A DNA stretch of 64,000 nucleotides from Actinoplanes sp. DH11. GTDB lineage: Bacteria; Actinomycetota; Actinomycetes; Mycobacteriales; Micromonosporaceae. Location: positions 1-64,000 of the forward strand of contig NZ_JAHWGU010000003.1 of NCBI RefSeq assembly GCF_020873875.1, read 5' to 3'. Position numbers and translations under genes: made by a program. Below are positions 46,201 through 58,084 of the stretch, piece after piece. The notes below the pieces were generated by a model. It saw only the letters and a list, made by a program, of their open reading frames with translations. It made no database searches and was not told where the DNA came from. Position 1 is the first letter of the stretch. Every line of letters begins with the position of its first letter.

Positions 46201-49200
46201 GGTCGCCACGGAACAGATGCCGCACGCCGTCCGCGCCGAGCATGACCGCGTCCAGGTCGCGATCGAATCCGGCGGGCAGGCCGGGCAACTGCGACCCGAG
46301 CCGGCGGGGATAGCCGTCGTCGGTGCGCAGCCCGTTGTTCTCCACGCCGTCGCAGTGCCGCACGACCAAGTCCCCGGCGAGCAGGTAGGTGGCCGAGCCG
46401 TCGGTCCAGGCGGCGTCGATCCGGTCGCCGATCGCCTCCGGGGTGCGTCCCCACACGTCGGCGGTCGGGCGGGGTCCGCTCTCGATGTCGCCGGAGCGGC
46501 CGACCGTAATCGTGCGGTCGCCGGAGAACAGGTGGACCCTGCCGTCCTGATCGCAGAAAGCGGCGTCGATCGCGGTGGTGAACGGCGCGGGCAGGTCGGC
46601 GGTGCCGGCCCACCACTCGTTCACCGGCCGGGGAAAGCCCTCGTCGACGAACTCGCGATCGGCGCCGGAGTAGCGGACGTACTGGTCCCCGACGAACAAG
46701 TAGGTCCGCTCGTCGGCGTCCACGTACGCCGCGTCGATGCGCGACGGAACGGTGAACGCGTTACGGACCGCGCCCCACACCTGTTCGGCCGGGATCCACC
46801 GGGTGCTGCCCGGGCGCCGCACGAAGGTGCGGGCGGTGCCCGTGTCGTCCCGGCCGACCAGCCACTCGGTGCCGTCCGGGCGGGTGAAGGCGGCGTCCAC
46901 CCGGTCGAGCGGGGCAAGGGCGGGGGAAAGTTCGGTGTACGCGGCGGGCAGCTCATCCACCGGGGTGGGGCTGCCCGCGGCGTACCGGAACCAGCCCAGC
47001 TCGGTGAAAAGGTAGGTGTTGCCGTCGGCGCTGGACAGCACGGCGTCGATCGACGCGTTCCCCGGCGGGAGCGTCAGCGGCTCCGGGAACTTGCCGGCCA
47101 GGTCCTGGTCGCGGAAGGCGACCGCCGTCTCGGCGGCGTCCAGGTCGAGTTTCGCCGCCAGCCGCGCGAAACCGCGGATGCGCCGGTAGGTACGCGCCGC
47201 CTCGGCCGTCGGCCCGCCCAGCAGGGCCTGCACGGCGTCGTTGACATCGCCCACCACGGTCCCGGCGAGGGCCTCGACAACCGCGGTGGGTACGCCGAGC
47301 GCGTCACGCAGCACGTCGAGCAGCGCGGCCGACTGCTCCTGCGCGCGGTGTTGCAGCGTGGCGGTGATCTCGGCGGTGCCGGCGGCGATTTCCCGCGCGA
47401 TCCCGTGCAGCAGCGAGAACACGTCGCGGCCGTAGTCGCCCAGGCCGGTGATGGCGAAGCCCAGCTCATTGCCGGCCGTGGCGAAATAGGCGACGCGTTC
47501 CCGCGGGACGGTCAGCCACTCCTCCAGGTCACCGGCCTCGACCAGGAGCCGGATGAACCCGTCCCGCTCGCCGGCGTCCAGGCCGAGACCGGCCAGGGCC
47601 TCGGGATCGAGCACGTACGGCCGCTCGTCGCGGGCGATCACGGCAAGCTGGGCGACGATGACGGCCCGCTCGGCGGCGAGCCAGCTCCCGGGCAACGGCG
47701 GCAGCTGCTCCGGCTGACCGAGCTGGGCCTTGGTCTGTGGCCGGATCAAAGCCCGTTCGGTGTACGGGCCGTCCAGCACGGCGACCACGCGGGCGGCGAC
47801 CGCGGCGTCGGCGATCGGCCGGAAGTCCTCCGCGGTGAACGTGCACCGCTGGGCCCGTACCGTGGCGATCTGCTGTTGCATGGCGGTGAGGATGTCCGCG
47901 CGGTAGGCGAAGAAGTCGAGGGAGATGGTCAGCTCGTCGATGTCGAGCGCGGCCACGGCCTGTTTGTCGCGGTAGATCCCGGACTCGTCGAGATAGCCGT
48001 TGAACCGCAGGCCGGCCAGCAGTTCGGCGATCCGGCCCTCGTCCAGCGGCAATCCGGCGAACGTGTCCGGACCGACCTGCAATGGAAGGCCGGCGAAGGC
48101 GGTGACCCGCTCGTGCAACGACGTCAGCACCGCCGCCGTGACGTCGTCCAACCCGGCGTCGACGACGAGCTCCGCGATGTCGCCCACGATGTCGCCACTC
48201 GGCTCGAGGTAGCCGTGGTGGATCAGGTTGTCGTACAGCTCGTCGCGGGCCCGCGGGTCCAGTCCGGGCAGTGCCTCCAGGTCGGAGGGATAGAGAAACG
48301 CGGTACCGCCGTCCGCGTTCAGCACCAGAGACTGCATCAGGTCGCGGAGCTGGTCGCGCTGCGGCGCGAAGTCGCGCGCCAGGGGTGGTTCGGCGGCCAG
48401 CACCGCCTCGTCCAGGGTGCCGTCGGCGCTCAGATACCCGGCCAGAACCAGATTGGTGAAGATTTTCGTGGCCAGTCGCTCGTCCAGGCCCAGGCCGAGG
48501 AAGTCCTCCGCACCTACGGCGCCCAGCTCGGTGACCGCGTCGTAGGCGGCGAGTGCGACCGCCTCGGCGTCCAGCCGCAACAGCCGGTCGTCGGCGTCGG
48601 CGACCACCCCTTCGTACGAGGTGAGCACCTCGTGCACGACCCGCGCGGCGCGGTCGCCGAACCGGGCGGAGACGAACAGCTCAGGGGTGAGCGAGACCTC
48701 GTCCACCTGCGCCCCAAGCGCGGCCAGTACGGCTGCCTGCTCCTTCTCCCGCTCCAGCGCTGGACCGGTGGCCCGGCCGGGGAGCACGTCGATCAGGTCG
48801 TCCGTGCCTAGCCCGCTGCCGCGCAGCCAGTCCACGACGGCGGTCAGTGTCTGCGCCAGCCACAGGCCCGAGGCGGGATCGGGCGCGTCCAGGATGCGAT
48901 GGCTGTCACGCACGATGGCGCCGGTGTCCAGCAGGATCTCGAACGTGCTCCGCCGCCACAGCGACGGATCTTGATCGAGGACCTCCAACAGGTCGAACAG
49001 CTCGTTCACCGAGATGCCCAACGCCGTGGTCAACCGACTCACCCGGTGCAGCAGCGACAACGCGCCGAGCCCGACCTCGCCGCCGTCGAACGGGCTCGGC
49101 TGCGCAGGCGTGCGCCCGTAATGCTCGCGTAGCCGTTCGACGGTGGTGATCAGGTCGGCCTCGGCCAGCGCCAGCGCGCTGGACACCCGGCGGCGAAACT

Positions 49201-50296
49201 CCCGGTTGGCCGGCGCGAGCAGGTCACCGACGCAGGTCAGCTCCGCGTGCCCGGCCGGCGCCTCGCCCGGCCAAGCCCAGACCAGCGGAGCGTCGACGCC
49301 CTCCGGCAGAGCGCCGATGAACGTCCGGCCGAACAGGTCCGGCGATGTGCGCGCGGCGACGATGCCAGTAGTGTCCATCGGCGCCGCCAGGCTGCACACC
49401 ACATCGACCGGCAGGTCGAACCGGTCACGTAGCCATCGCACCACGGCCAGCGTCCGTATCGCCCGGGCGTCCAGGTGATTGGCGCAGCAGGTCCGCAGCA
49501 CGAGGTCGAGGTCGGTCAGGCCGAACCCGGTGCACCGGGCCAACCGGACGAACCGGCTCACCCGGTCGAACCAGTCCAGCGGCACCGCGGCACCGTTCGC
49601 GACCAGGCTTGTCCCCTCGGCGTCCAGGCCCACCGGGGCGCCGCCGTGCACGAAGAACCCGGCGGCGCCCGGCTGCCCGGGAGTAAGGCGCTGGAACAGC
49701 AGTTCTCGCACGTCATCGGCGGTGAGGCCGGTGGCCCGCTGGAAACGATCGAGCTGCTCGAGAACAGTCGGCGACTCCGCGTCGGCCAAGCCGTAGGCGG
49801 CCCGCACGTCGGCCTCGGCCGGTCGCGGCACGATGATTTCGTCCACTTGCTCGGGCGTCAGACCCAATTGCTCACGCGCGACCACGTCCGGGTCAGCCGG
49901 CGCGGCGAAGCACCGGTACAGCTCGACCGGGTCCACGCCGAGGCGCACCAGGTACCGGCGCAGCCGCTCATCGGCCAAGGAGAACGGCTTGTCGAACGGG
50001 AAACGCATGGTCCGCAACCGTTCGTACGGGTCGGGGCCGACCAACCTTTCCAGGATCTCGTTGACGATGTCCAGGTAGGGGCGTTCGGTAAGGGTGTTCT
50101 CCGCGTCCAGTGGGATGTCACGAATGTCCGCGCGCCGGTCGAGCAACGAGGCTCCATCGACGTTGTCCTCCAGCAACCGCAGCAGGTCAGCCAGGTAGGC
50201 GGCGGGGGAGTAGACCGTGCGGGCTTCGTCCGCCGGACGTAGGTCCAGCTCACCGAACAGCAGTTCGTAACTCGGCAGAGAACCGTCCCTCGACAT
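37244..50296 (-). CDS. Giant TcA-like insecticidal-toxin A subunit with about 28 hemopexin-type repeats (4,350 aa)
   Basis: ATG 50296 behind GAAAGG. Order: VRP1-type N-terminus (TVYSPAAYLADLLRLL near 30); helical TcA shell to about 1080; first hemopexin block at about 1083-2397 with some 22 repeats of the type I-D-A-A-F...Y-L-F-S-G-D-Q-Y-V-R-Y-S...G-Y-P-R; neuraminidase-like TcA region at about 2640-2960; second block of about six repeats at about 2973-3295; WEIFFHAPLLIAQALNAAQ and VWYEYVFDPTRP; KIRLSLDIMGISRPVPLF near 3680; a long coiled-coil channel region at about 3760-4000; and the C-terminal TcB-binding-like domain to 4350. Known TcA proteins are about 2,300-2,500 residues and form pentameric pores that inject a TcB-TcC toxin. 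Here the receptor-binding part seems replaced or extended by repeats. No TcB or TcC gene is in the window. No signal peptide, as usual for the family. Confidence 0.9.
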   Translation of the reverse strand: MSRDGSLPSYELLFGELDLRPADEARTVYSPAAYLADLLRLLEDNVDGASLLDRRADIRDIPLDAENTLTERPYLDIVNEILERLVGPDPYERLRTMRFPFDKPFSLADERLRRYLVRLGVDPVELYRCFAAPADPDVVAREQLGLTPEQVDEIIVPRPAEADVRAAYGLADAESPTVLEQLDRFQRATGLTADDVRELLFQRLTPGQPGAAGFFVHGGAPVGLDAEGTSLVANGAAVPLDWFDRVSRFVRLARCTGFGLTDLDLVLRTCCANHLDARAIRTLAVVRWLRDRFDLPVDVVCSLAAPMDTTGIVAARTSPDLFGRTFIGALPEGVDAPLVWAWPGEAPAGHAELTCVGDLLAPANREFRRRVSSALALAEADLITTVERLREHYGRTPAQPSPFDGGEVGLGALSLLHRVSRLTTALGISVNELFDLLEVLDQDPSLWRRSTFEILLDTGAIVRDSHRILDAPDPASGLWLAQTLTAVVDWLRGSGLGTDDLIDVLPGRATGPALEREKEQAAVLAALGAQVDEVSLTPELFVSARFGDRAARVVHEVLTSYEGVVADADDRLLRLDAEAVALAAYDAVTELGAVGAEDFLGLGLDERLATKIFTNLVLAGYLSADGTLDEAVLAAEPPLARDFAPQRDQLRDLMQSLVLNADGGTAFLYPSDLEALPGLDPRARDELYDNLIHHGYLEPSGDIVGDIAELVVDAGLDDVTAAVLTSLHERVTAFAGLPLQVGPDTFAGLPLDEGRIAELLAGLRFNGYLDESGIYRDKQAVAALDIDELTISLDFFAYRADILTAMQQQIATVRAQRCTFTAEDFRPIADAAVAARVVAVLDGPYTERALIRPQTKAQLGQPEQLPPLPGSWLAAERAVIVAQLAVIARDERPYVLDPEALAGLGLDAGERDGFIRLLVEAGDLEEWLTVPRERVAYFATAGNELGFAITGLGDYGRDVFSLLHGIAREIAAGTAEITATLQHRAQEQSAALLDVLRDALGVPTAVVEALAGTVVGDVNDAVQALLGGPTAEAARTYRRIRGFARLAAKLDLDAAETAVAFRDQDLAGKFPEPLTLPPGNASIDAVLSSADGNTYLFTELGWFRYAAGSPTPVDELPAAYTELSPALAPLDRVDAAFTRPDGTEWLVGRDDTGTARTFVRRPGSTRWIPAEQVWGAVRNAFTVPSRIDAAYVDADERTYLFVGDQYVRYSGADREFVDEGFPRPVNEWWAGTADLPAPFTTAIDAAFCDQDGRVHLFSGDRTITVGRSGDIESGPRPTADVWGRTPEAIGDRIDAAWTDGSATYLLAGDLVVRHCDGVENNGLRTDDGYPRRLGSQLPGLPAGFDRDLDAVMLGADGVRHLFRGDRTVALTRDAEPVPTAQRWGRLGPALPGGRVDAGFTGLDGRTYLFSGSRYLRYSGADYALADLGYPRLITGDWGGLRTVRASFVLDGRTYLVGVAGDLFAIPASWKATLDSGRLSPLLRRRFAEHGVSFPADARVEPGTGSMWGLTDEQGARFTVRLGPDRLTVSSADDRPYYVRYSTRDYSVPDSGYPRPLSDDWWNLPAGLGTGLAEVDAVLTGRDGLTYLFSGTTFVVFDGRRRWWSEPRTLRQHWDSIPFDRVDAAFLGRDGRTYVFSGDRFVRYSTADYTRVDDRYPAGTATLWGHVPNNLARTGRVDATLVMEAVETVDRVEVTRVYTYLFSGDQYVRYEGRDYTTVQDGYPRPLSALPDEPRLGKLPVTLTRVDAAFADRGTVHLIEGSRRHAVSDRLYRQYTGHSDVRCAFLEDGTLLVEGVTGWRRVSAVEAKVPDSAPARPRLLRDVPTGYMTGLDAALTAPDGAAYLFKGAGCYDVRLRREYPIADTWGRPRDTISLDGVVDAVLVGRDATTYVFSGDQFVTYSGQSYPTREAGGAPRPVAEHFPGITAVALAYVYQQTTYLFEPADADGRMRYLTYSGADYSKPDGAPGIADASFFGAAPGFGPPAAVLVIDETMLLLRGERFVRRTGMSGAWSAPQPLDLLWRGYGTLAQPGEVLRTAFIARDGSAHVFFGERYATYDGRSFGDPAEVRTAWGMPAFARVDAAVVDPETGAAYVFCGERYARYSGTDYRDADPGYPRLIAANLRTEEPFRNLPESFEDTAAARGVDAVVAGGRHMYLFAGDGCQVVSRSAYATDEVATLGRARNTVTDTGKVDAALVAGTATFLFSGDQYVRYSGTGYALVDDGYPRTIESAPAGEFGAVSGADLPVPFRNGIDAAFRDAAGGVHLFHGADYLRADVRPADPRPAAELWGRVRNEFAPAGTPIDAAFVAPGGELYIFRGGQFARYSGNDLTYADPGHPRTIRDDWGDLPAAFEDGIDGAFRLGQATYLVKGAEYVRYSAGRYTAVDRTFPQPIAHRFADAGDYRLSDVHTISRFARLAHRTGDGSLSAVLADDPAVPDPYQRLSELFGWPAEDIRWAKRHGGFLPAAPGEEERFDLELVLRLVQQFSFAARFGTGPARLHTDVWSPVHSAAGGPQRAAALERAARALHGMLAETLSAADLSVLTDQLHDDVAALRRDALASAVLAPVADPLPGTLFERLLIDVDMGAQGRTSRVREAIAAVQLHLHRYLLDLEPAAAPAGYDDEARQRVKRWWAWMRNYRTWQANRKVFLYPENYLRPELRDSKTPAFRQLENDLLQAGVTAPAAQAAYKRYLDEYTEVSRLAIAGGYVYAPRDAAEGSRSLVLFGRTRTSPRRYYYRDATFRDGDRLSATWGPWLNVEVQIDAEKVYPVHAFDRVFVFWATIETVTPEATGSTTIIAKQTGDTQQVSTPDVQQNVKIYFSFRNLNQEWVPAQILATGAPRPDGLGNVALSVRSGPLPGQSGEHQAIVVTYTAATGAGELTGAAFALTPELYTVAVEGIPTEPARTGDLGLILDEPGDIDPFGVVWFSSPASFTEGAWFSVDHKGGSFLCRPVVPAPAEQPTPAPIRGSAETLPAWDRIDAAVELPDGSRYFFDNTVGKYVLIRTGRSRSGPSSSISARWGRTGRPITRSGVVDAALTRGDQIFVFSGSQYLRYSNGLTAPADAGYPKELPINTERLPRWSKVDHAYTGAQGVEYFFSAELKGWVSSADLHTLRPVDRGWEASALPEADRVALLTRFAGGLLGKWGAAFLEAAVKAGNARPGKGSLEEPPQVDLLARWWSVDAGYVDGNHLYLTSGTEYVRYTLGADGGIPDLIDEGYPRALPRPLDAVFQQGGRRYALSGDAYAVVPPAGLAGLGDFARTAGRWGDLPDGITGALETTADLFLFIDTTYVTYPRSAAVTRPYEFAALQHEVIRLTTSTAYKLNQRLLAGGVAALLDTGTQETDELPAFSTGSSDATTVRVRADRVNPAWLPGRDHLDFQSANGIYYWEIFFHAPLLIAQALNAAQRFEDARVWYEYVFDPTRPGRYWRFLPFLAVDPAALADDISGALTDLRRIGADTDALHRQLDPVLETLRSVAPVFHGVRELTAADRRSLAGVAAVTVTAPPGLPSPGDLTPLREALAVAKELQRQYDLMGDRGRLLDAYRNDPFDPHAIAELRPAAYRRATVMGYIDNLLDWGDLLFRQYTPESIDEARMLYILAHDLLGVRPDMPAAAAPTPARSYRELDARAEPAGARAELTAGGAMLDGAGAVHSTVADTYFQVPGNSALGAYWDLVEDRLRKIRLSLDIMGISRPVPLFAPPVDPGDLVRSVASGAGVESALRGGTVPVPHHRFPVVFRRAQELADRLRQFGQDLLGALDRRDTEQLILLQTRQESEILALTRGARQAQVGAAEANLRSARAARDAAGARIAHYQKLLDDGLSPLQLAQLTTMAAASTAHLVSSGLKIYASVAHATPQVLVGPFILGTEYGGKQVGDSLENAAEIAESLGEGLSVMGELLGVRSDQEQAQQDWQFQLDMARNDLAQLEPEVAAAEHQLTAVRGELDILRQQIAHQDQVAAFLRDKFSGAELYQWTAARLGALYFEAYGLAEETARSAERAFHFERGVPQSTVAYVKAAYWESRRNGLLAGESLTLDLDKLGKAYADSHSRDLEITKRVSLRDLDAVALLRLRTEGVCEFTLREELFDRDFPGHFRRQLRTIAVTFTGTEGTVVPLSAVLTQTGHKTVLAADPRAVKHLLDPRGEPPPTVRFDWRADQQIALSDVPEGYDNNGLFETRFDDDRYLPFEGTGAVSSWRLELTGRRPAQQPGDVALTVRYTAANGGETFTGAVRGMLKPYPAARYLDVAADFPYDWEQLLTGESRRLRLPLTEHDFPAMTGRQINGIHAAYSYDPGRAGGARLLINGNRNLPLADGRLLSTPGLTLPADGTGLDLVLDGDPAGLTGLVLIINYRATA
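43100..47050 (-). repeat. First hemopexin-type repeat array inside the TcA-like gene
   Basis: About 22 imperfect units of 45-70 residues, each with a D-A-A/V-F/L-x-x-x-D-G-x-x-Y-L-F-S-G-x-x-Y-x-R-Y core and most with a following G-Y-P-R and a Trp-rich spacer. Units alternate between well-kept and degenerate forms. A second array of about six units lies at about 40410-41380. In hemopexin-fold proteins four units close one beta-propeller, so this block could form five to six propellers. Confidence 0.8.
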
Positions 50297-50642
50297 GGGT
50301 GACCTTTCGTTTCACGGCATGCGCCGTCGGGGCGTGGACGACCCACGCGCGAACAGACCAGGTTCGGTGCGCCCATGCCGGTGATGCCGATCAGCCGCAG
50401 ACGACGATCAGTCACGTTGGCATTAAGTAGGGCTGTGGTCACGACCAGTAGTGTCGCCAGCATGCCGACAGTGATCGATGACCGTCAACGAAGAGTCGTG
50501 TTTCAGCGCCTCAACTGACTGTCCGGCAGAGCACTCGGCCTGACCGGTCGACTTGCGGGAGCCCGCGTTCCATGGTCGTGCGGGGGAGCTTTGTGGCGGG
50601 ACCGGCTTGGGGCGGTGCCGGGCCGGCGGTGCGGGCGGCCGG
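50297..50642. other. Upstream region of the TcA operon
   Basis: A gap of 346 bases between the TcA-like start and the end of the methyl-accepting gene on the same strand. It should hold the operon promoter. GAAAGG lies just before the ATG. A short frame from about 50463 (MLATLLVVTTALLNANV) is open but has no clear start site. No operator-like repeat was seen. Confidence 0.45.
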
Positions 50643-52148
50643 TCAGGTGGGCGTGCCGGTACGCCCGGTCCCGACCAGGTCCAGCAGGTCCGCGGAGAGG
50701 ACGGCCAGATGGGCCGCGGTCTGTTTGGTCTGTGTCGCGCTGGTTTCCCCTTCGCGCGATACCCGGGCGGTGTCGGAGGCGGCGATGTTGACCTGTTCGA
50801 CGGCGATGCTCTGCTGTTTGGTGGACAGTTCGATCTCGCGGGTGGCGTCGTTGGTGGTGGTCACGAGCCGGGCGATCGTGCGGAACGCGGCGGTGGCGTC
50901 ATCGAAGTTGCGGGTGCCTGCGTCGACGGCTCGTGCGCCGGTCTCGGTGACGACGACGGTGGTGTTGACCGCGCCACGGATTTCGTCGACGAGTGCGCGG
51001 ATCTCCTTGGCGGAGACGGCGGTACGGTCGGCGAGTTTGCGGATCTCCTCGGCGACGACCGCGAATCGGCGGCCGTGCTCGCCCGCGCCGACGGCCTCGA
51101 TGCTGGCGTTGATGGCCAGGATGTTGGTCTGCTCGGCCAGTTCCGCCACCAGCCGCACGACCGACCCGATGCGCTGAGATCTTTCACCGAGTTCGATCAT
51201 GTGCTGCACGATCTGATCGACCTGGGTGCGGATGGTCGCGATGGAGGCACGGGTCTGTTCGATGACGGCGTCGCCGTGGTGGGCGGCGGCTTCGGTGTCC
51301 GCGGCGGTCTTGGAGACCAGGTGGGCGCCGTCGGCGATCTGCCGGGAGGTGATCAGCAGCTGGTTGATGGTCGTGGTGATCTCGTTGAGTGCGGTGGCCT
51401 GATCGCGGCCACCTGCGGCCTGCTGGGCGGCCGCCGCCTGCAGTTGTGTCGAGGAACCCTGGATGTGGCCGACGGCGGCGCCGATCTGCCGGCGCAGTGC
51501 CCGGTTGAGGCGCCGGGCGATCAGCGCGCCGCAGACGAGCGCGAGCACGCCCAGCACGGTGACGGCGGTGATGGCCTGGTTGGCGCGTGTGGCGGCACGA
51601 TCGCGATCGGCCTCGACGTCGGCGCGTACCCAGTTGACCAGCGCCAGGTTGGCGTCCTGGACGGCGTGGCGGGCGGCGAGCAACTCGGGGGTGAGTAGTC
51701 GGCTGACCTGCGTGAGGTCACGCATCGTCTGTCGTGCGCGCAGTCTTGGTGCCAGTCTCGCGGTGTACTTCGCCTCGGCCGCGGAGGCGTCATCGAGCAG
51801 TTGCCGGGCTGTCTGCTCGGCGAGGCTGCCGCGCAGCCGGGCTGCCTGGTCGAGGAACGCCTCGCGGTCCTGCTGGGTGCGCTGCAGGTCGGCCTGCTTG
51901 CCGGTGATCAGGTATCCCCGGGCGCTGGAGGCCCGGCTTTCCATCGCGGTGCTCAGCCGCTGGGCCGCCAGCAGGCTGTCGGTGGCCGCGGTGACTGCCG
52001 TGTTGTTGCTCCGCACGACCAAGGTCAGAGCGGCGACCGCGGTGCCGGCCATGATCAATGTCAGTGCCAGGGTCAGTGCGAAGCCGCCCGCCAGCTTGGT
52101 GCCGAAGGAGAGGGTGCTGATCGTCGGACCGCGCCCGAACTGTCGCAT
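50643..52148 (-). CDS. Methyl-accepting chemotaxis-type receptor (501 aa)
   Basis: ATG 52148 ([12 protein letters not shown]) is chosen because a -10-like box lies seven bases before it. Membrane helix 1 at about 16-40, a helical outside domain with CHASE3-like pattern ([20 protein letters not shown]) and membrane helix 2 near 195-220 ([20 protein letters not shown]). The C-terminal half is the MCP signalling coiled coil with the highly conserved tip [20 protein letters not shown] and [15 protein letters not shown]. No CheA or CheW gene is in the window, so the output may be non-chemotactic. It lies between the TcA operon and the sigma factor on the same strand. Confidence 0.88.
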   Translation of the reverse strand: MRQFGRGPTISTLSFGTKLAGGFALTLALTLIMAGTAVAALTLVVRSNNTAVTAATDSLLAAQRLSTAMESRASSARGYLITGKQADLQRTQQDREAFLDQAARLRGSLAEQTARQLLDDASAAEAKYTARLAPRLRARQTMRDLTQVSRLLTPELLAARHAVQDANLALVNWVRADVEADRDRAATRANQAITAVTVLGVLALVCGALIARRLNRALRRQIGAAVGHIQGSSTQLQAAAAQQAAGGRDQATALNEITTTINQLLITSRQIADGAHLVSKTAADTEAAAHHGDAVIEQTRASIATIRTQVDQIVQHMIELGERSQRIGSVVRLVAELAEQTNILAINASIEAVGAGEHGRRFAVVAEEIRKLADRTAVSAKEIRALVDEIRGAVNTTVVVTETGARAVDAGTRNFDDATAAFRTIARLVTTTNDATREIELSTKQQSIAVEQVNIAASDTARVSREGETSATQTKQTAAHLAVLSADLLDLVGTGRTGTPT

Positions 52149-52155
52149 ATGTTTT

Positions 52156-52161
52156 ATTCTA
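52156..52161 (-). promoter_or_regulatory. -10-like box of a possibly leaderless transcript
   Basis: TAGAAT on the minus strand, in an AT-rich patch unlike its surroundings, ends seven bases before the ATG at 52148. There is no ribosome-binding site, so transcription may start at or next to the ATG. No clear -35 box. Confidence 0.35.
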
Positions 52162-52283
52162 TCGGGCTCGCGTTCCGGTGTTCTCATGATCGAAGCGGCT
52201 GATCGCGCATGCTGCTTCCATCGACCCGGCCCACACCGCGCTCACGCCGGGCTGCCGGCCGACGTGAGCGATGACAGGAACCG

Positions 52284-53078
52284 TCAGGCTGCTGCGCCGT
52301 CGAGCTGGCCGCGCAGCTTCGCCAGGGCGCGTGTGAGCAGCCGCGAGACGTGCATCTGCGAGATGCCGACCTGCTCGGCGATCTGGGCCTGGGTCTGGTT
52401 GCCGTAGAAGCGCAGGGTGATGATCTTCTGTTCCCGCTCGTCGAGGCTCGCCAGGGCCGGTCCGAGGGTCACGCGGGTCTCGGCCTGCGTGTAGCCGTCG
52501 TCCTCGCCGCCGAGAGTCTCACCGAGTTCGGTGCCGCCTTCGCTGATCGGCGTGGACAGGCTGGTGGAGTTGTAGGCGCGGGCGCCTTCCAGGCCTTCGA
52601 CGACCTCGTCCTCGCTGATGCCCAGGTGCTCGGCGATGTCGGCGACCGTGGGGGAGCGGCCGAGGGTGTGGCTGAGGGTGTTGTTGGCGCCGGTGATCGC
52701 CAGCCGCAGTTCCTGCAGCCGCCGCGGGACCCGCACCGACCAGGTCTTGTCGCGGAAGTGGCGCTTGAGTTCACCGACGATGGTCGGGATGGCGAAGCCG
52801 GCGAAGTCGACGCCGCGGTCGGCCTCGAAGCGGTCGGTGGCCTTGATCAGGCCCATCACGGCGACCTGGTGGAGGTCGTCGCGGGGTTCGCCTCGGTTGG
52901 CGTAGCGGTTGGCGAGGTGCCGGGCCAGCGGGAGCCACGCCTCGATCGCCCGGCCGCGCAGCTGCGCGCGCCGGGGGTCTGCGGCGGGCAGCGCGGCCAT
53001 CGCGTTGATCAGTTCGCTGGCCCGGTCGGTGCTCGTGGACGAGTCTGCGGGCGCGATCGTGTCAACGGCGATGCTCAT
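52284..53078 (-). CDS. SigB/SigF/SigG-family RNA polymerase sigma factor (264 aa)
   Basis: ATG 53078 (MSIAVDTIAPADS) with GAGGAG upstream. Region 2 is clear (LARHLANRYANRGEPRDDLH, VAVMGLIKATDRFEADRGVD, FAGFAIPTIVGELKRHFRD, SVRVPRRLQEL), region 3 at about 115-165 (LGRSPTVADIAEHLGIS), and region 4 at about 205-255 (LDEREQKIITLRFYGNQTQA, VGISQMHVSRLLTRAL). This is the partner-switched stress or developmental class, held by RsbW-type anti-sigma factors and freed by STAS antagonists, many of which lie in this window. It is divergent from the Nik1-like kinase. Confidence 0.93.
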   Translation of the reverse strand: MSIAVDTIAPADSSTSTDRASELINAMAALPAADPRRAQLRGRAIEAWLPLARHLANRYANRGEPRDDLHQVAVMGLIKATDRFEADRGVDFAGFAIPTIVGELKRHFRDKTWSVRVPRRLQELRLAITGANNTLSHTLGRSPTVADIAEHLGISEDEVVEGLEGARAYNSTSLSTPISEGGTELGETLGGEDDGYTQAETRVTLGPALASLDEREQKIITLRFYGNQTQAQIAEQVGISQMHVSRLLTRALAKLRGQLDGAAA

Positions 53079-53388
53079 GCGTACTCCTCGTAGCTGGATT
53101 CCTCGCGGCGGTGTCCCGGATGCCGGATCCCGGAGGATCAGCGGCCCGAGGCGACTGCGCTGCAGTTGTGCCCATGACGCCGCGGTACACAAACCATACT
53201 TTCGGTCGGTGATCGAGACCCGATCGGAGGATGCGCACTGCGATCTACCGGATTTTGGCCATTGATCCGTGGGTCGCCTGAGGGAGTAGCACGGCTGTGC
53301 GATGCAGGCCCGCGGCCGTGTGCATACTTACCGCCGATACGAGGTGCTCACGCCTGCGGCGGTGAGGGAACGGAAAAGGACGGATCGG
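53079..53388. other. Divergent intergenic region
   Basis: About 310 bases between the sigma factor (minus) and the hybrid kinase (plus). AAAAGGA at 53374-53380 serves the kinase. No sigma-type promoter pair or operator could be named. Confidence 0.45.
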
Positions 53389-57921
<4,533 letters not shown>

Positions 57922-57950
57922 TCGGCGGTGCCGTTGCCGTGCCGGCATCG

Positions 57951-57975
57951 GTGTAGTCCTCAGCCGGTAGGGTAC
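57951..57975 (+). promoter_or_regulatory. Candidate SigB/SigF-type promoter
   Basis: GTGT at 57951-57954, a 15-base spacer and GGGTAC at 57970-57975 approach the GTTT-N14-16-GGGTA(T/C) pattern of this sigma class. It lies about 110 bases before the MEDS-ATPase gene. One mismatch in the -35; found by eye only. Confidence 0.3.
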
Positions 57976-58084
57976 CGATGTTTCTGCCACCCTTTCAGCT
58001 GTTTCGCGTCAGCCAGATGCGCCGACAGCGGTAGCGAAGCCCACGTGATCACCAAGATGGAAAGCATCCGGGAAGTTGCCGATC

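Noticed and set aside
38165..48811. Very long open frames (over 1,000 codons) on the plus strand opposite the TcA-like gene
   Set aside because: They mirror the codon bias of the minus-strand gene, are rich in Arg/Gly/Val/Asp without domain structure, and lack start sites. The minus strand has clear TcA motifs throughout.
37244..50296. Heme transport as the role of the hemopexin-type repeats
   Set aside because: The repeat fold is used for many ligands and the heme-binding His pattern cannot be assigned by eye.
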